From Pleomorphomonas sp. NRK KF1 (GTDB lineage: Bacteria > Pseudomonadota > Alphaproteobacteria > Rhizobiales > Pleomorphomonadaceae): a DNA stretch of 64,000 nucleotides. Of this stretch, positions 36,401-44,254 are shown one piece after another. The stretch is from positions 124,001-188,000 of the forward strand of contig NZ_JAMDLH010000008.1 in assembly GCF_023721755.1 (NCBI RefSeq), read 5' to 3'. The position numbers were made by a program, and so were the translations under genes. A model generated the notes under the pieces. It saw only the letters and a program-made list of their open reading frames with translations. It made no database searches and was not told the DNA's origin. The stretch's first letter is position 1. Every line of letters starts with the position of its first letter.

Positions 36401-36811
36401 CAAGCTTGTCGGTTTGCGTCGTTTGAGTTGAATGGGTTTCCACTCTGGTTCCCAAGTTTATTTAACGTGTTCCCCAATATTGTCTCTACTTTTTTGATGC
36501 AAGAAATAGAATATGAAATTTCCACTGAGGAGGCTGATACCGATTCACACTACATTCTGAGCGACGTGAGCTGGTCGGCTCAATGGGCCTGGGACGAGCT
36601 AGGTCCCGCTATATTGAGATTGCTGCAAGAGCGCGAGCCAATTAACGCGGAGAATCTGAATAGACTACTTAAGGTTCTGCTGGGATCGACTGTACCTGAC
36701 AGTGCGATAGCGGAGTTGGCGATTACTAAGTGCCAAACCGTTCAGACACTCAACAATCTGGCTCTTTGGTTCGCGGTGTGGTGTGGTCTCCAGCCCGGCC
36801 CAGCCATTTAG
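33461..36811 (+). CDS. Large STAND/NACHT-like ATPase with helical repeats (defence candidate)
   Basis: A 1116-residue protein. A P-loop NTPase domain near the N-terminus has Walker A SEAGSGKT at 63-70, Walker B Leu-Leu-Leu-Asp-Ser-Val-Asp-Glu at 125-132 and a sensor-like Ile-Ile-Thr-Gly-Arg-Thr at 162-167, the NACHT/STAND pattern. A winged-helix-like His-His-Arg-Ser-Val-Arg-Glu-Tyr-Leu segment follows near 380-388, then about 700 residues of helical-repeat-like sequence suited to ligand sensing. The gene is much more AT-rich than the genes around it. Its TAG stop (36809-36811) is the only stop between it and the nuclease frame at 36851, which is in the same reading frame. STAND ATPases of this size are typical antiphage sensors. 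No known named family is assigned. Confidence 0.8.
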   Translation: MANSLTPLASGAFSDFVDLSRTFHELSRSGRENDDIDMGRAFQVGDRITWAKLITRYRVVILSEAGSGKTREIRHTTQMLRKQGKAAFFLRLEHVAHNFEDAFEEGTGTYEEFERWRASGREGWLLLDSVDEARLRDPGDFELAIRKLGRLANTAKDRTHVIITGRTSAWRAKSDLETCVKAFPPPSELTREKFTSEFSGESESLSKVTTEEVDEETTFLVVSLDDLNTLQVGIFAKEKGVVDTQAFINAIERADAFSFTARPEDLSELIQFWIDRGRVGGRLEMLQNSIERRLEERDQSRRDYRPLAAARAREGIRLVAAAVTLTGVQTICVPDGSQNGLGLSIHQILPEWDDRDQLTLLSRPIFDEAIYGTVRFHHRSVREYLTAEWFAQLLARQTSRRAIEGLFFREQYGIAIVVPALRPVLPWLALLDEKICDRVRESAPEVFFEGGDPVRLPLDARRQVLVDICEQIAAGGSERSVHSYAAVQRFANLDVEKDIEYLLWRYAENNDIQAFLLRMVWLGELSSLRSVVFAKAIDSSNERYVRVSAFRALASVGSASDLALVRQSFLAEGLELDRDLFAELLRRSRPSYEVMRWMLACLQKLAPKRRYSLDPAPTYLAAFILDADTTLLPEIADGLSQLLRLPPVIERRHCEVSEKNQWLLPVAGKVVARLIQQRHFAALTPPSLKILRSIGAGLGYEIQDLQDAKVELQAGVAAWAELRRALIWFEIEASRQSLDERKGERLTEHWQSSLWCSFGTFGSDDFEYFLEQMTQQQGDNRLVALSIAFSIYVNSGRTARWREKLKRRAAKDPTLDERLSQYLHPPAQSAERRRSKQSEARWKRASERRQKSEAAYHEKWKSFLADKLDEIKSSQERSPGLLSQAMLYLFQETRDENKVNNRWTEYNWRSLIDRFGEPVAIFYRDTAVRHWRNFRPQLRSEGYPASTTATSTIIGLTGLEIEAVESEGRWLSNLSEEEVVQACRFASFELNGFPLWFPSLFNVFPNIVSTFLMQEIEYEISTEEADTDSHYILSDVSWSAQWAWDELGPAILRLLQEREPINAENLNRLLKVLLGSTVPDSAIAELAITKCQTVQTLNNLALWFAVWCGLQPGPAI

Positions 36812-36850
36812 GCGCTTAAAGGTAAGCTTGGCAGCATCGATATCGCAGAG

Positions 36851-37804
36851 ATGCGACTAGAATTGGTTATGAGATTTTTAAGTGGCCTTTGGGGCGGGCG
36901 ACACGATGAGTCCATTAACGCTCGCGGTGCGTACCGTGAACCTGAACATCTTAAGGCGCTATATCTTCTGGTTCATGAGTACGTTCGGATAGAGGACGAC
37001 GTTGAACGGGCGGGAACCGGGGTCTATTCTCCAAACTTACGTGATCACGCTCAGGAGGCACGCAATGCTTTGTTGAGCGCCTTGACTGAGATACCAGGAA
37101 AGCGGGCTTTTCTCTCCCTTATGGAGATTTCCCAGCTTCATCCGACCGAGACGATGCGGCCCCGGATACTGCAATATGCCAAACGTAAGGCTGAGCAGGA
37201 TGGTGATCTGGTGGCTTGGAGGGCCGAGCAAGTTTTTAGTTTTGCATACAAGATTGAGCGGACCCCAAGCAATCACCGCGACTTGGCAGAGCTTGTCCAC
37301 CTGCGTTTTTTGGATCTTAAGGATGATCTCGAAGATGGAGATTCCAGTGTGGCGTCTCTCTTGATGAGAAAGGAAGAAACCGAGGTACGAAAATACTTGG
37401 GACATGAGATGCGTGAGAGAGCAAACGGGCGCTATTCTGTGCCGCAAGAAGAGCAGCTTGCCGACGATAAAAGACCGGACCTTCGCTTTATGGGTATGGG
37501 ATTCGATGGTCCGGTGCCAGTCGAACTGAAACTTGCCGAGAAATGGACAGGTCCTCAACTGTTTGAGAGATTGGAAAATCAACTTTGTGGCGATTACCTG
37601 CGTGATAATCGGTCAAACCGCGGCCTTTTCGTCTTGGTTTATACTGACGGAGAAGGCTGGAGGGTTCCTAACAGGGAGACCATGGTTGATTTCACGGGTT
37701 TGGTTCAAGCGTTGGCTGAGCATTGGCGCGCAATTTCAAGCCGCTTCCCCAATGTGGAAGATGTTTATGTTGTGGGCATCGACCTAACGAGAAGAGCTCA
37801 ATAA
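36851..37804 (+). CDS. PD-(D/E)XK nuclease-domain protein, likely C-terminal half of the STAND protein
   Basis: A 317-codon frame whose first 150 residues look like more helical repeats and whose end is a PD-(D/E)XK nuclease: Arg-Pro-Asp at 208-210, Val-Glu-Leu-Lys at 224-227 and a Gln-Leu-Cys-Gly-Asp-Tyr motif at 244-249, with an upstream helix Glu-Glu-Thr-Glu. It is in the same frame as the ATPase; the 13 codons between the TAG and the ATG at 36851 are open and protein-like, and no ribosome binding site precedes the ATG. Most likely one ancestral protein of about 1447 residues was interrupted by a CAG-to-TAG change. Separate translation by re-initiation, or stop-codon readthrough, remain possible. 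Confidence 0.75.
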   Translation: MRLELVMRFLSGLWGGRHDESINARGAYREPEHLKALYLLVHEYVRIEDDVERAGTGVYSPNLRDHAQEARNALLSALTEIPGKRAFLSLMEISQLHPTETMRPRILQYAKRKAEQDGDLVAWRAEQVFSFAYKIERTPSNHRDLAELVHLRFLDLKDDLEDGDSSVASLLMRKEETEVRKYLGHEMRERANGRYSVPQEEQLADDKRPDLRFMGMGFDGPVPVELKLAEKWTGPQLFERLENQLCGDYLRDNRSNRGLFVLVYTDGEGWRVPNRETMVDFTGLVQALAEHWRAISSRFPNVEDVYVVGIDLTRRAQ

Positions 37805-37814
37805 GTCTCCCACG

Positions 37815-38591
37815 TCAAAGCCCCACCCCCTCGAACACAGGCTTGCCAAAGTAATACCCCTGGAAGAGATACGCCCCCATTTCCCTCAGCGTGTCGAACT
37901 CGGCCTCCGTTTCCACGCCTTCGCAGAGGGCGGTGATGCCGAGGTCGGCGAGCATGGCGAGGGTGTGGGCGACGATGGCGCGGCGGGCGGGGTTGGTGTC
38001 GATGGCTCGGATGAGGTCCATGTCGAGCTTGACGATGTCGGGCTGGAACTTGGCGAGCAGGCTGAGGCCGGCGTAGCCGGCGCCGAAGTCGTCGATGGCG
38101 GTCTTGAAGCCGATCTCGCGGTAGGTGGTGAGGATGCGGAGGAGGTGGGCGGTGTCGAGCGGCTCGTTTTCGGTGAACTCGAAGATGATGGCCTCGGGCG
38201 GGAAGCCGACGCGTTCGGCGGTTTCCAGCGTCTGGCGGATGCAGGCGCGCGGCTCGTAGACGGCGTTGGGCAGGAAGTTGATCGACAGCTTGGCGTCGCC
38301 GCCGGCCGGGAACAGGCGCGAGGCTAGCTCGATGGCCTTGACGCGGCATTGCTGGTCGAACCAGTAGCGGTTGTCGGCGTCCACCTTGGAGAGGATGCTG
38401 CCGGCGCCTTCGCCGGCCGTGCCGCGCACCAGCGCCTCGTGGCCGAAGATCGTGCCGGAGCGGGTGTCGACGATGGGCTGGAAGGCCATGGAAAAGGCGA
38501 GCGGGAACCCGCTGTCGCGCCGGCAGCCCTGACATCCTGTCTGCATGGTGGCCCCCATGGGCGAGCCTTCGCCCAGCTCCGTCTCGTCCAT
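37815..38591 (-). CDS. EAL-domain cyclic-di-GMP phosphodiesterase
   Basis: A roughly 258-residue stand-alone EAL protein that should hydrolyse c-di-GMP. All catalytic signatures are visible: Gly-His-Glu-Ala-Leu-Val-Arg, the Asn of Ile-Asn-Phe-Leu-Pro-Asn-Ala, Glu in Phe-Glu-Phe-Thr-Glu-Asn-Glu, Asp-Asp-Phe-Gly-Ala-Gly-Tyr, Lys in Val-Lys-Leu-Asp-Met, and Glu-Gly-Val-Glu-Thr. No GGDEF or sensor domain is attached. A Cys-x-x-Cys near the N-terminus (Thr-Gly-Cys-Gln-Gly-Cys) is notable. The start is uncertain: ATGs at 38591, 38558 and 38546 are all possible. It is convergent with the nuclease gene 10 bp away, the downstream edge of the AT-rich island. Confidence 0.88.
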   Translation of the reverse strand: MDETELGEGSPMGATMQTGCQGCRRDSGFPLAFSMAFQPIVDTRSGTIFGHEALVRGTAGEGAGSILSKVDADNRYWFDQQCRVKAIELASRLFPAGGDAKLSINFLPNAVYEPRACIRQTLETAERVGFPPEAIIFEFTENEPLDTAHLLRILTTYREIGFKTAIDDFGAGYAGLSLLAKFQPDIVKLDMDLIRAIDTNPARRAIVAHTLAMLADLGITALCEGVETEAEFDTLREMGAYLFQGYYFGKPVFEGVGL

Positions 38592-38802
38592 CCTTAGCCG
38601 GGCGGGGTTACGGCGGCGTAAAGCCGACAAAAACTGGAGGAAACGGCGGCGGATTGAACCGTTCGGCCGGCTCGCGCGTATGTCTGTCCGATGGAGGGCC
38701 GGCAAGCTTCGGTTGGCCGAGGTGCTCTATTGATTGGTTCAGGCAGCGTCCGGCGACCGGTTCCCGCCGCCGGAGGCGCCAACGACAGGAGAGGAGTATG
38801 CC

Positions 38803-39186
38803 ATGACCTCACGCATCCTGATCGCCATGCTTGCGTCTCTCACGGCGGCGCCTACGCTGGCCGCCTCCGACGCCACGCTGTTCGGCCTGTGGGCGCGCGG
38901 CGACGGCAAGGCCAAGGTGAAGGTGGAGCGCTGCGGCGACAACATCTGCGCCACCAACACCTGGGTGCGCCAGGGCACCAAGGGCGAGAAGGCCGGTGAC
39001 ATCCTGGTGATGTCGGTCAAGCCCGAGCAGCCCGGCCAGTGGTCCGGCACCGCCTTCGACCGCCAGCGCGACCTCACCTATCGCATGACGCTGAAGGTGG
39101 GCGAGACGCGGATGATCACCGAGGGTTGCGTTCTCGCCGGCATCGTCTGCAAGGAGATGGCCTGGACGCGGCTGGCGGGGGAGTGA
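38803..39186 (+). CDS. Exported DUF2147 family protein
   Basis: A 127-residue protein with a signal peptide (about 1-20) and a DUF2147 domain: Leu-Phe-Gly-Leu-Trp-Ala-Arg-Gly-Asp-Gly-Lys-Ala-Lys-Val near the start, a Cys pair near 45 and 50, and Thr-Glu-Gly-Cys near the end. The family is periplasmic, small and of unknown function, common in Proteobacteria. AGGAG precedes the ATG at 38803. It is divergent from the EAL gene and convergent with the agl operon. Confidence 0.82.
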   Translation: MTSRILIAMLASLTAAPTLAASDATLFGLWARGDGKAKVKVERCGDNICATNTWVRQGTKGEKAGDILVMSVKPEQPGQWSGTAFDRQRDLTYRMTLKVGETRMITEGCVLAGIVCKEMAWTRLAGE

Positions 39187-39228
39187 GCGGGCGGGAGCTG
39201 CCGCTCCCACCGAGCTCCCGCTTGGTGG

Positions 39229-40335
39229 TCACGCCGCCAGATCGGCCGGCCGGTAGAGAAGGGACTGCCCGTCCGCGAAAATGTGGACCTTGGACGGGTC
39301 AGCCGACAGGCCGACCAACGCGCCGCGCAGCTCCTTGTGCGAGCCGCCCAGCTTGGCAATCACCGGCGCCTCGCCGTCCCGCGCCTCGAAGTAGAGCAGG
39401 GTCACTTCACCCAGCGCTTCCGTGATCTTCACCTTGCCCCGGAAGGCCGCTTCGCCATCGGTCACGCGGCAGTCTTCCGGCCGGATGCCGACATTGACGC
39501 GCTTGCCGAGGTCGCCGTCCCGCGTGGCGACGGCGGACTGGATGGCGCCGCCGGCATCCAGCCTGACCGTGGTCATGCTGCCCGTGCCGGTGATTTCGCC
39601 GGAGAGCAGGTTCATGGACGGCGAGCCGATGAACTGGGCGACGAACTCGCTGTTCGGCGTCTCGTAGAGTTCGAGCGGCGTGCCTACCTGGGCAATGCCC
39701 TTGTCGGCCAGAACGACGATGCGGCTGGCCAGCGTCATGGCCTCCACCTGATCGTGCGTCACGTAGATCATGGTGCTCTTGGGCATCGATTCCTTGAGCT
39801 GGGCGATCTCGATGCGCGTCGCCACGCGCAAGGCGGCGTCGAGGTTGGAGAGCGGTTCGTCGAACAGGTAGACCTTGGGGTCGCGGACGATGGCGCGGCC
39901 GATGGCAACCCGCTGCCGCTGCCCGCCCGACAGCGCCTTCGGCAGGCGGTCGAGATAGGGTTCGAGCTGCAGGATCTTGGCGGCGTGCTCGACGGCGCGG
40001 GCGATCTCCGCCTTGGGCTTCCGGGCGATTTTGAGCGCAAAGCTCATGTTCTCGCGCACCGTCATATGCGGATAGAGCGCATAGGACTGGAAGACCATGG
40101 CAATGCCGCGCTGGGCGGGCGGCACGTCGTTGACGCGCTGCCCGTCGATCTCAAGCGTGCCGCCGGTGATCTTCTCCAGGCCGGCGATCATGCGCAGCAA
40201 GGTCGACTTGCCGCAGCCCGACGGGCCGACGAAGACGATGAGCTCGCCCTGCTCGATTTCGAGGTTGATGTCGTTCAATACGCGAACGGTTCCGCCATAG
40301 GACTTTTCGATCCCGGTCAGCTTGAGGCTCGTCAT
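39229..40335 (-). CDS. aglK: Alpha-glucoside ABC transporter, ATP-binding subunit
   Basis: A 368-residue MalK/UgpC-type ATPase: Walker [10 protein letters not shown] near 37-45, signature Leu-Ser-Gly-Gly-Gln-Arg-Gln-Arg near 134, Walker B Val-Tyr-Leu-Phe-Asp-Glu-Pro, H-loop Tyr-Val-Thr-His-Asp-Gln-Val-Glu-Ala, then a C-terminal MOP/TOBE regulatory domain with Gly-Ile-Arg-Pro-Glu-Asp. It is the last gene of the agl operon, 11 bp after the alpha-glucosidase. Gene order (E, F, G, A, K) matches the alpha-glucoside uptake operon of Sinorhizobium, which supports the name. Confidence 0.88.
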   Translation of the reverse strand: MTSLKLTGIEKSYGGTVRVLNDINLEIEQGELIVFVGPSGCGKSTLLRMIAGLEKITGGTLEIDGQRVNDVPPAQRGIAMVFQSYALYPHMTVRENMSFALKIARKPKAEIARAVEHAAKILQLEPYLDRLPKALSGGQRQRVAIGRAIVRDPKVYLFDEPLSNLDAALRVATRIEIAQLKESMPKSTMIYVTHDQVEAMTLASRIVVLADKGIAQVGTPLELYETPNSEFVAQFIGSPSMNLLSGEITGTGSMTTVRLDAGGAIQSAVATRDGDLGKRVNVGIRPEDCRVTDGEAAFRGKVKITEALGEVTLLYFEARDGEAPVIAKLGGSHKELRGALVGLSADPSKVHIFADGQSLLYRPADLAA

Positions 40336-40346
40336 CGTCCCCCCAA

Positions 40347-41999
40347 CTATGCTCGAGTTGCCAGAAATGCCTGCCAGGGCTCAAGCCGGACATCACTGCC
40401 GGACACCATGGCGGCGTCACCGAATTCACCGCCGACCGGACGCCAGTCGCCTTCCGGCAAGAGGATCTCTCTCGGCGTCTCACCGAGGTTGAAGGCGCAG
40501 AAGATGTCGCCCGCCGGCCCGCGACGGACGAAGCGCAGCACGTCGCCGTCGGCGACCAGATCGTCCATCGTGCCGTTCCGCAGCGCCGGGAACCGACGAC
40601 GCAGCGCGATCGCCCGCCGGTAGTGATGAAGAAGGGCGGTGGCGTCGGCTTCCTGCGCGGCGACCGAGCTGGGAAGATGCGCCTTCGGAACCGGGAGCCA
40701 GGGCGTCGCCGTGCTGAAGCCGGCGCCGGTGTCGGTCGTCCAGGCCATGGGCGTGCGGCAGCCGTCGCGTCCCTTGTATTCGGGCCAGAACTCCAGGCCG
40801 GCCGGGTCGCGCACCTGATCCAGCGTCAGCTCGGCTTCCGGCAGTCCGAGCTCTTCGCCCTGATAGAGGCAGGCCGAGCCCTTGAGGGCCATGAGCAGCG
40901 TGACATAGGTGCGCAGGGCGGCCGGCGACAGGCCCCAGCGCGTGCCATGACGGACGACGTCGTGGTTGGAGTAGGCCCAGCAGGCCCAGGCGTCGGGGGA
41001 GTAGCCGTCGAGCTTGTCGAAGACGGTTTTCACCAGCTGGGCGGTCACGCGGCCGGCGTCGAGAAACTCGAAGGCGTAGCACATGTGGGCGCGGTCGCCT
41101 CCGGCCGTGTACTCGGCCAGGATCTCCAGCCCCCTTTGCGCGTCGCTGATCTCGCCGACGCAGGCCCGCGCGCCGTAGCCATCCATCAGCGCGCGCAAGC
41201 GCTTGAGAAAGCCCTGGTTCTCCGGGCGGTTCTTGGAGTAGATGTGTTCCTGGTGATTGTAGGGATTGACCTTGGGCGCGACGGAGGCATTCCGCCTTTC
41301 CGGGGCCAGCGGCGGATTGTTCCTCAGTTCGGCGTCGTGGAAGTAATAGTTGATGGTATCCAGCCGAAAGCCGTCGACGCCGCGATCGAGCCAGAAGCGC
41401 ACGACGTCGAGAACGGCGTCCTGAACGGCCGGTTCGTGGTAGTTGAGGTCCGGCTGGCTGGTCAGGAAGTTGTGCAGGTAATACTGCTCGCGCCGGGTGT
41501 CCCACTGCCAGGCCGGCCCGCCGAAAATCGACAGCCAGTTGGTGGGCGGCGTTCCGTCGTCCCTGGCATCCGCCCAGACGTACCAGTTGGCCTTGGCGTT
41601 GTCGCGGCTGGCCCGGCTTTCCTTGAACCAAGCATGCTGATCGCTGGTGTGGCTGAGGACCAGGTCGATCAACACGCGAATGCCGAGGGCATGGGCGCGG
41701 CTCAGCAGGGCGTCGAAGTCGGCCAACTGCCCGAAAAGCGGATCGACATCGCAGTAGTCGCTGATGTCGTAGCCGAAGTCCTTCATCGGGGAGGTGAAGA
41801 AGGGGGAGATCCAGATGGCGTCGACGCCCAGCGAGGCGACATGGGGAAGGCGTTCGGTGATGCCCTTGAGGTCGCCGACGCCGTCGCCGTCGCTGTCCTG
41901 AAAACTGCGCGGATAGATCTGATAGATGACGGCGCCGCGCCACCAGTCGCGGTCGTTTTCAAGCTTTGCCACAGAATTGAGCGGGGTCACGACGTTCAT
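40347..41999 (-). CDS. aglA: Alpha-glucosidase (GH13)
   Basis: A 550-residue GH13 alpha-glucosidase that hydrolyses imported alpha-glucosides such as sucrose, maltose or trehalose in the cytoplasm. The nucleophile is Asp214 in Gly-Phe-Arg-Leu-Asp-Thr, the acid/base is Glu283 in Val-Gly-Glu-Ile-Ser-Asp, and the third carboxylate is in Ser-Asn-His-Asp at 344-347. The N-terminal Ile-Tyr-Gln-Ile-Tyr-Pro-Arg-Ser-Phe is diagnostic. There is no signal peptide. It lies between permease and ATPase genes, so transport and hydrolysis are co-regulated. Confidence 0.92.
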   Translation of the reverse strand: MNVVTPLNSVAKLENDRDWWRGAVIYQIYPRSFQDSDGDGVGDLKGITERLPHVASLGVDAIWISPFFTSPMKDFGYDISDYCDVDPLFGQLADFDALLSRAHALGIRVLIDLVLSHTSDQHAWFKESRASRDNAKANWYVWADARDDGTPPTNWLSIFGGPAWQWDTRREQYYLHNFLTSQPDLNYHEPAVQDAVLDVVRFWLDRGVDGFRLDTINYYFHDAELRNNPPLAPERRNASVAPKVNPYNHQEHIYSKNRPENQGFLKRLRALMDGYGARACVGEISDAQRGLEILAEYTAGGDRAHMCYAFEFLDAGRVTAQLVKTVFDKLDGYSPDAWACWAYSNHDVVRHGTRWGLSPAALRTYVTLLMALKGSACLYQGEELGLPEAELTLDQVRDPAGLEFWPEYKGRDGCRTPMAWTTDTGAGFSTATPWLPVPKAHLPSSVAAQEADATALLHHYRRAIALRRRFPALRNGTMDDLVADGDVLRFVRRGPAGDIFCAFNLGETPREILLPEGDWRPVGGEFGDAAMVSGSDVRLEPWQAFLATRA

Positions 42000-42015
42000 A
42001 CCAGTCCCTTGTCCA

Positions 42016-43164
42016 CTATTTCACAGATCCGGCCAGCATGCCGCGCACCAGATATCTCTGCATCGAGAAGAATACGGCGAGCGGAACGGCAATCGACACG
42101 AAAGCGCTGCTTGCGAGAATTTCCCAGTTGCCGCCGCGCGTGCCCAGCAACTCGACGATATGCTTCGTCATCACGGTAGTGTCGCCGGAGCTGTCGATCA
42201 GGAAGACCATGGCGACCAGAAGGTCGTTCCAGGTCCACAGGAACTGGAAGATGGCGAAGCTCGCCAGCGCGGGGTAGGACAGCGGCAGAATGATCCTGGC
42301 GAAGATCTCGAACTCCGTCGCCCCGTCGACGCGCGCGTTCTCGATGATGTCGCGCGGCAGGCCGGCCATGTAGTTGCGAAGGAGATAGATCGCCATCGGC
42401 ATGCCGAAGCCGGTGTGGGCGAGCCAGGCGCCGATGTAGCCCTTGCCGATGCCGATCTCGTTGTGCAGCCTGAGGAGCGGAATGAGCGCCAGCTGCAGGG
42501 GCACGACCAGAAGCGCCACCACCGCCGCGATGATCAGGCTTCGGCCGGGAAACTCCATCCACGCCAGCGCGTAGGCGGCGAAGGCCGCCACGAGAATGGG
42601 GATGATGGTGGCGGGAATGGTGACGGTGAGCGTGTTGTAGAACGCCTTGGCAATGCCGTCGACATTGCCCTCTTCAAAGAGAATGCCGCGGTAGTTCTCG
42701 AAGGAAAAGCTCGGCGGCACGGTGGCGGTGACGAAGACGCGCTGGCCGCGCGCGCCGGTGAACACCTTGTCGCTGGTCATGCGGTAGGCGCCATCGGCGT
42801 CGACGCTGAGGGTTCCGCCATCGCGCAGGCTGACGCTGTCGCCCGGCTTGTTGGCGCCAATGTCGTTCGAGGAGGTGCCCCAGGCGGAGATCGTCATCGT
42901 CTGGCCCGGTTCGAACAACTGGCCCTCGATCACATACTGGCCGTCGATCTGGCGCTGGGCCTGCGCGTCCGCCGTTCTCAGCGTCAGCGTCTGCTCCTGC
43001 GGAAACAGCGCATCCCACCATCCGCTCGTCGCGATCTGGTCCGCCGTCCGGAAGGACGACACCAGCAGGCCGAGCGTCGGCAGGGACCACAGGATGACCA
43101 GGAGCGCCGCCGAGATGTGAACCGCCCAGGTCAGGGCGCTCTTGCGCCCCGCGATATGTTCCAT
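42016..43164 (-). CDS. aglG: Alpha-glucoside ABC transporter permease (MalG-like)
   Basis: A 382-residue inner-membrane permease. Transmembrane helix 1 is followed by a large periplasmic insert (about residues 45-165) as in AglG proteins, then five helices with the EAA coupling loop Glu-Asn-Ala-Arg-Val-Asp-Gly-Ala-Thr-Glu. The ATG overlaps the stop codon of the upstream permease gene (ATG within TGATG), implying translational coupling. The length is typical for AglG and well above an ordinary MalG because of the insert. Confidence 0.87.
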   Translation of the reverse strand: MEHIAGRKSALTWAVHISAALLVILWSLPTLGLLVSSFRTADQIATSGWWDALFPQEQTLTLRTADAQAQRQIDGQYVIEGQLFEPGQTMTISAWGTSSNDIGANKPGDSVSLRDGGTLSVDADGAYRMTSDKVFTGARGQRVFVTATVPPSFSFENYRGILFEEGNVDGIAKAFYNTLTVTIPATIIPILVAAFAAYALAWMEFPGRSLIIAAVVALLVVPLQLALIPLLRLHNEIGIGKGYIGAWLAHTGFGMPMAIYLLRNYMAGLPRDIIENARVDGATEFEIFARIILPLSYPALASFAIFQFLWTWNDLLVAMVFLIDSSGDTTVMTKHIVELLGTRGGNWEILASSAFVSIAVPLAVFFSMQRYLVRGMLAGSVK

Positions 43165-44168
43165 CACCGCATCTCCTTGCGCGCGTTGCGAACGTTCCAG
43201 ACGAGGATCGGCGTCACCAGCAGCATGATGACCATGGCGCTTGCCGAGCCCACGCCCCAGTCGTTGGCGCGAAAGAGCTTGTCGTACATGTAGTTGGCAA
43301 GAACCTGGGTTTCCCACTGGCCGTTGGTCATCGCGAAGACGATGTCGAAGATCTTCAGGACGATGATCGTGATCGTGGTCCACACCACCACGATGGTGCC
43401 CATGATCTGCGGCGCCTTGATGCGGAAGAAGACCTGCAGCGGGTTGGCGCCGTCGATGATCGCCGCCTCGACCGTCTCCTCGGGAATGCCCCGGAGCGCC
43501 GCCGACAGGATGACCATGGCAAAGCCGGTCTGAATCCAGATCAGGACGGCCATGAGAAAGAAGTTGTTCCAGAAGGGCAGCGTCAGCCAGTGCTGCGGAG
43601 TGTCGCCGCCGAAGAACAGATAGACGGCGTTGAGAATGCCGATCTGCTCGGTTCCCTCCGGACGCGCGTCGTAAACGAGCTTCCAGATGACCGACGCGCC
43701 GACGAAGGATATGGCCATCGGCATGAAGATCAAGGACTTGGCGATGTTGCCCCAACGGATGCGATCGGTCAGCTGGGCGGCCAGAAGGCCGAAGGCGGTG
43801 GACGCCGCCGGCACGATCACCAGCCAGAGCATGTTGTTGCGGATGGATTCCCAGAACTTCGGCTCGGACAGCATCTGGCCGTAGTTGGCAAGCCCTGCCC
43901 ATTCCTCTCCGCTGCCGACGCGCCGGGTGACCGACAGCCACAGCGTCGCGACGACGGGATAGGCGAGATAGACGCCCAGGACGAACAGCGCGGGAAACAG
44001 GAACAACCACGGCCGGATCATGTTGGCGCGGTTGATGTTGCGGCCGGCGTGGACGCCGCGGGCTGGGAAAATGACCTTATCGAGCAACAGGTTCGACAGG
44101 TAGAAGTAGGCGGTACACGCTCCGACCGCGACCACGATGGCGACAATGCCGAGTAAAGCCGGGTGCAT
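43164..44168 (-). CDS. aglF: Alpha-glucoside ABC transporter permease (MalF-like)
   Basis: A 334-residue permease with an N-terminal extra hydrophobic helix (about 5-28), a cytoplasmic linker, and six further membrane segments. The coupling loop is Glu-Ala-Ala-Ile-Ile-Asp-Gly-Ala-Asn. It pairs with AglG to form the membrane channel and overlaps it by 1 bp. A GC-rich hairpin separates it from the binding-protein gene upstream, a common way to keep the binding protein in excess over the membrane subunits. Confidence 0.87.
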   Translation of the reverse strand: MHPALLGIVAIVVAVGACTAYFYLSNLLLDKVIFPARGVHAGRNINRANMIRPWLFLFPALFVLGVYLAYPVVATLWLSVTRRVGSGEEWAGLANYGQMLSEPKFWESIRNNMLWLVIVPAASTAFGLLAAQLTDRIRWGNIAKSLIFMPMAISFVGASVIWKLVYDARPEGTEQIGILNAVYLFFGGDTPQHWLTLPFWNNFFLMAVLIWIQTGFAMVILSAALRGIPEETVEAAIIDGANPLQVFFRIKAPQIMGTIVVVWTTITIIVLKIFDIVFAMTNGQWETQVLANYMYDKLFRANDWGVGSASAMVIMLLVTPILVWNVRNARKEMR

Positions 44169-44210
44169 TGCGCCCTCCCAACACCGGTATCACTGAACTT
44201 CAGGCCGAAC

Positions 44211-44238
44211 CCCCTCCCGGCCGGGGCCGGGAGAGGGC
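44211..44238 (-). promoter_or_regulatory. Intercistronic hairpin between aglE and aglF
   Basis: An imperfect GC-rich stem (CCCTCCCGGCC against GGCCGGGAGAGGG, one bulge) lies in the 86-bp gap after the binding-protein gene. It has no T-run, so it probably stabilises the upstream mRNA end or attenuates read-through. Confidence 0.6.
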
Positions 44239-44254
44239 GTTTCGGGAGAGGTTC

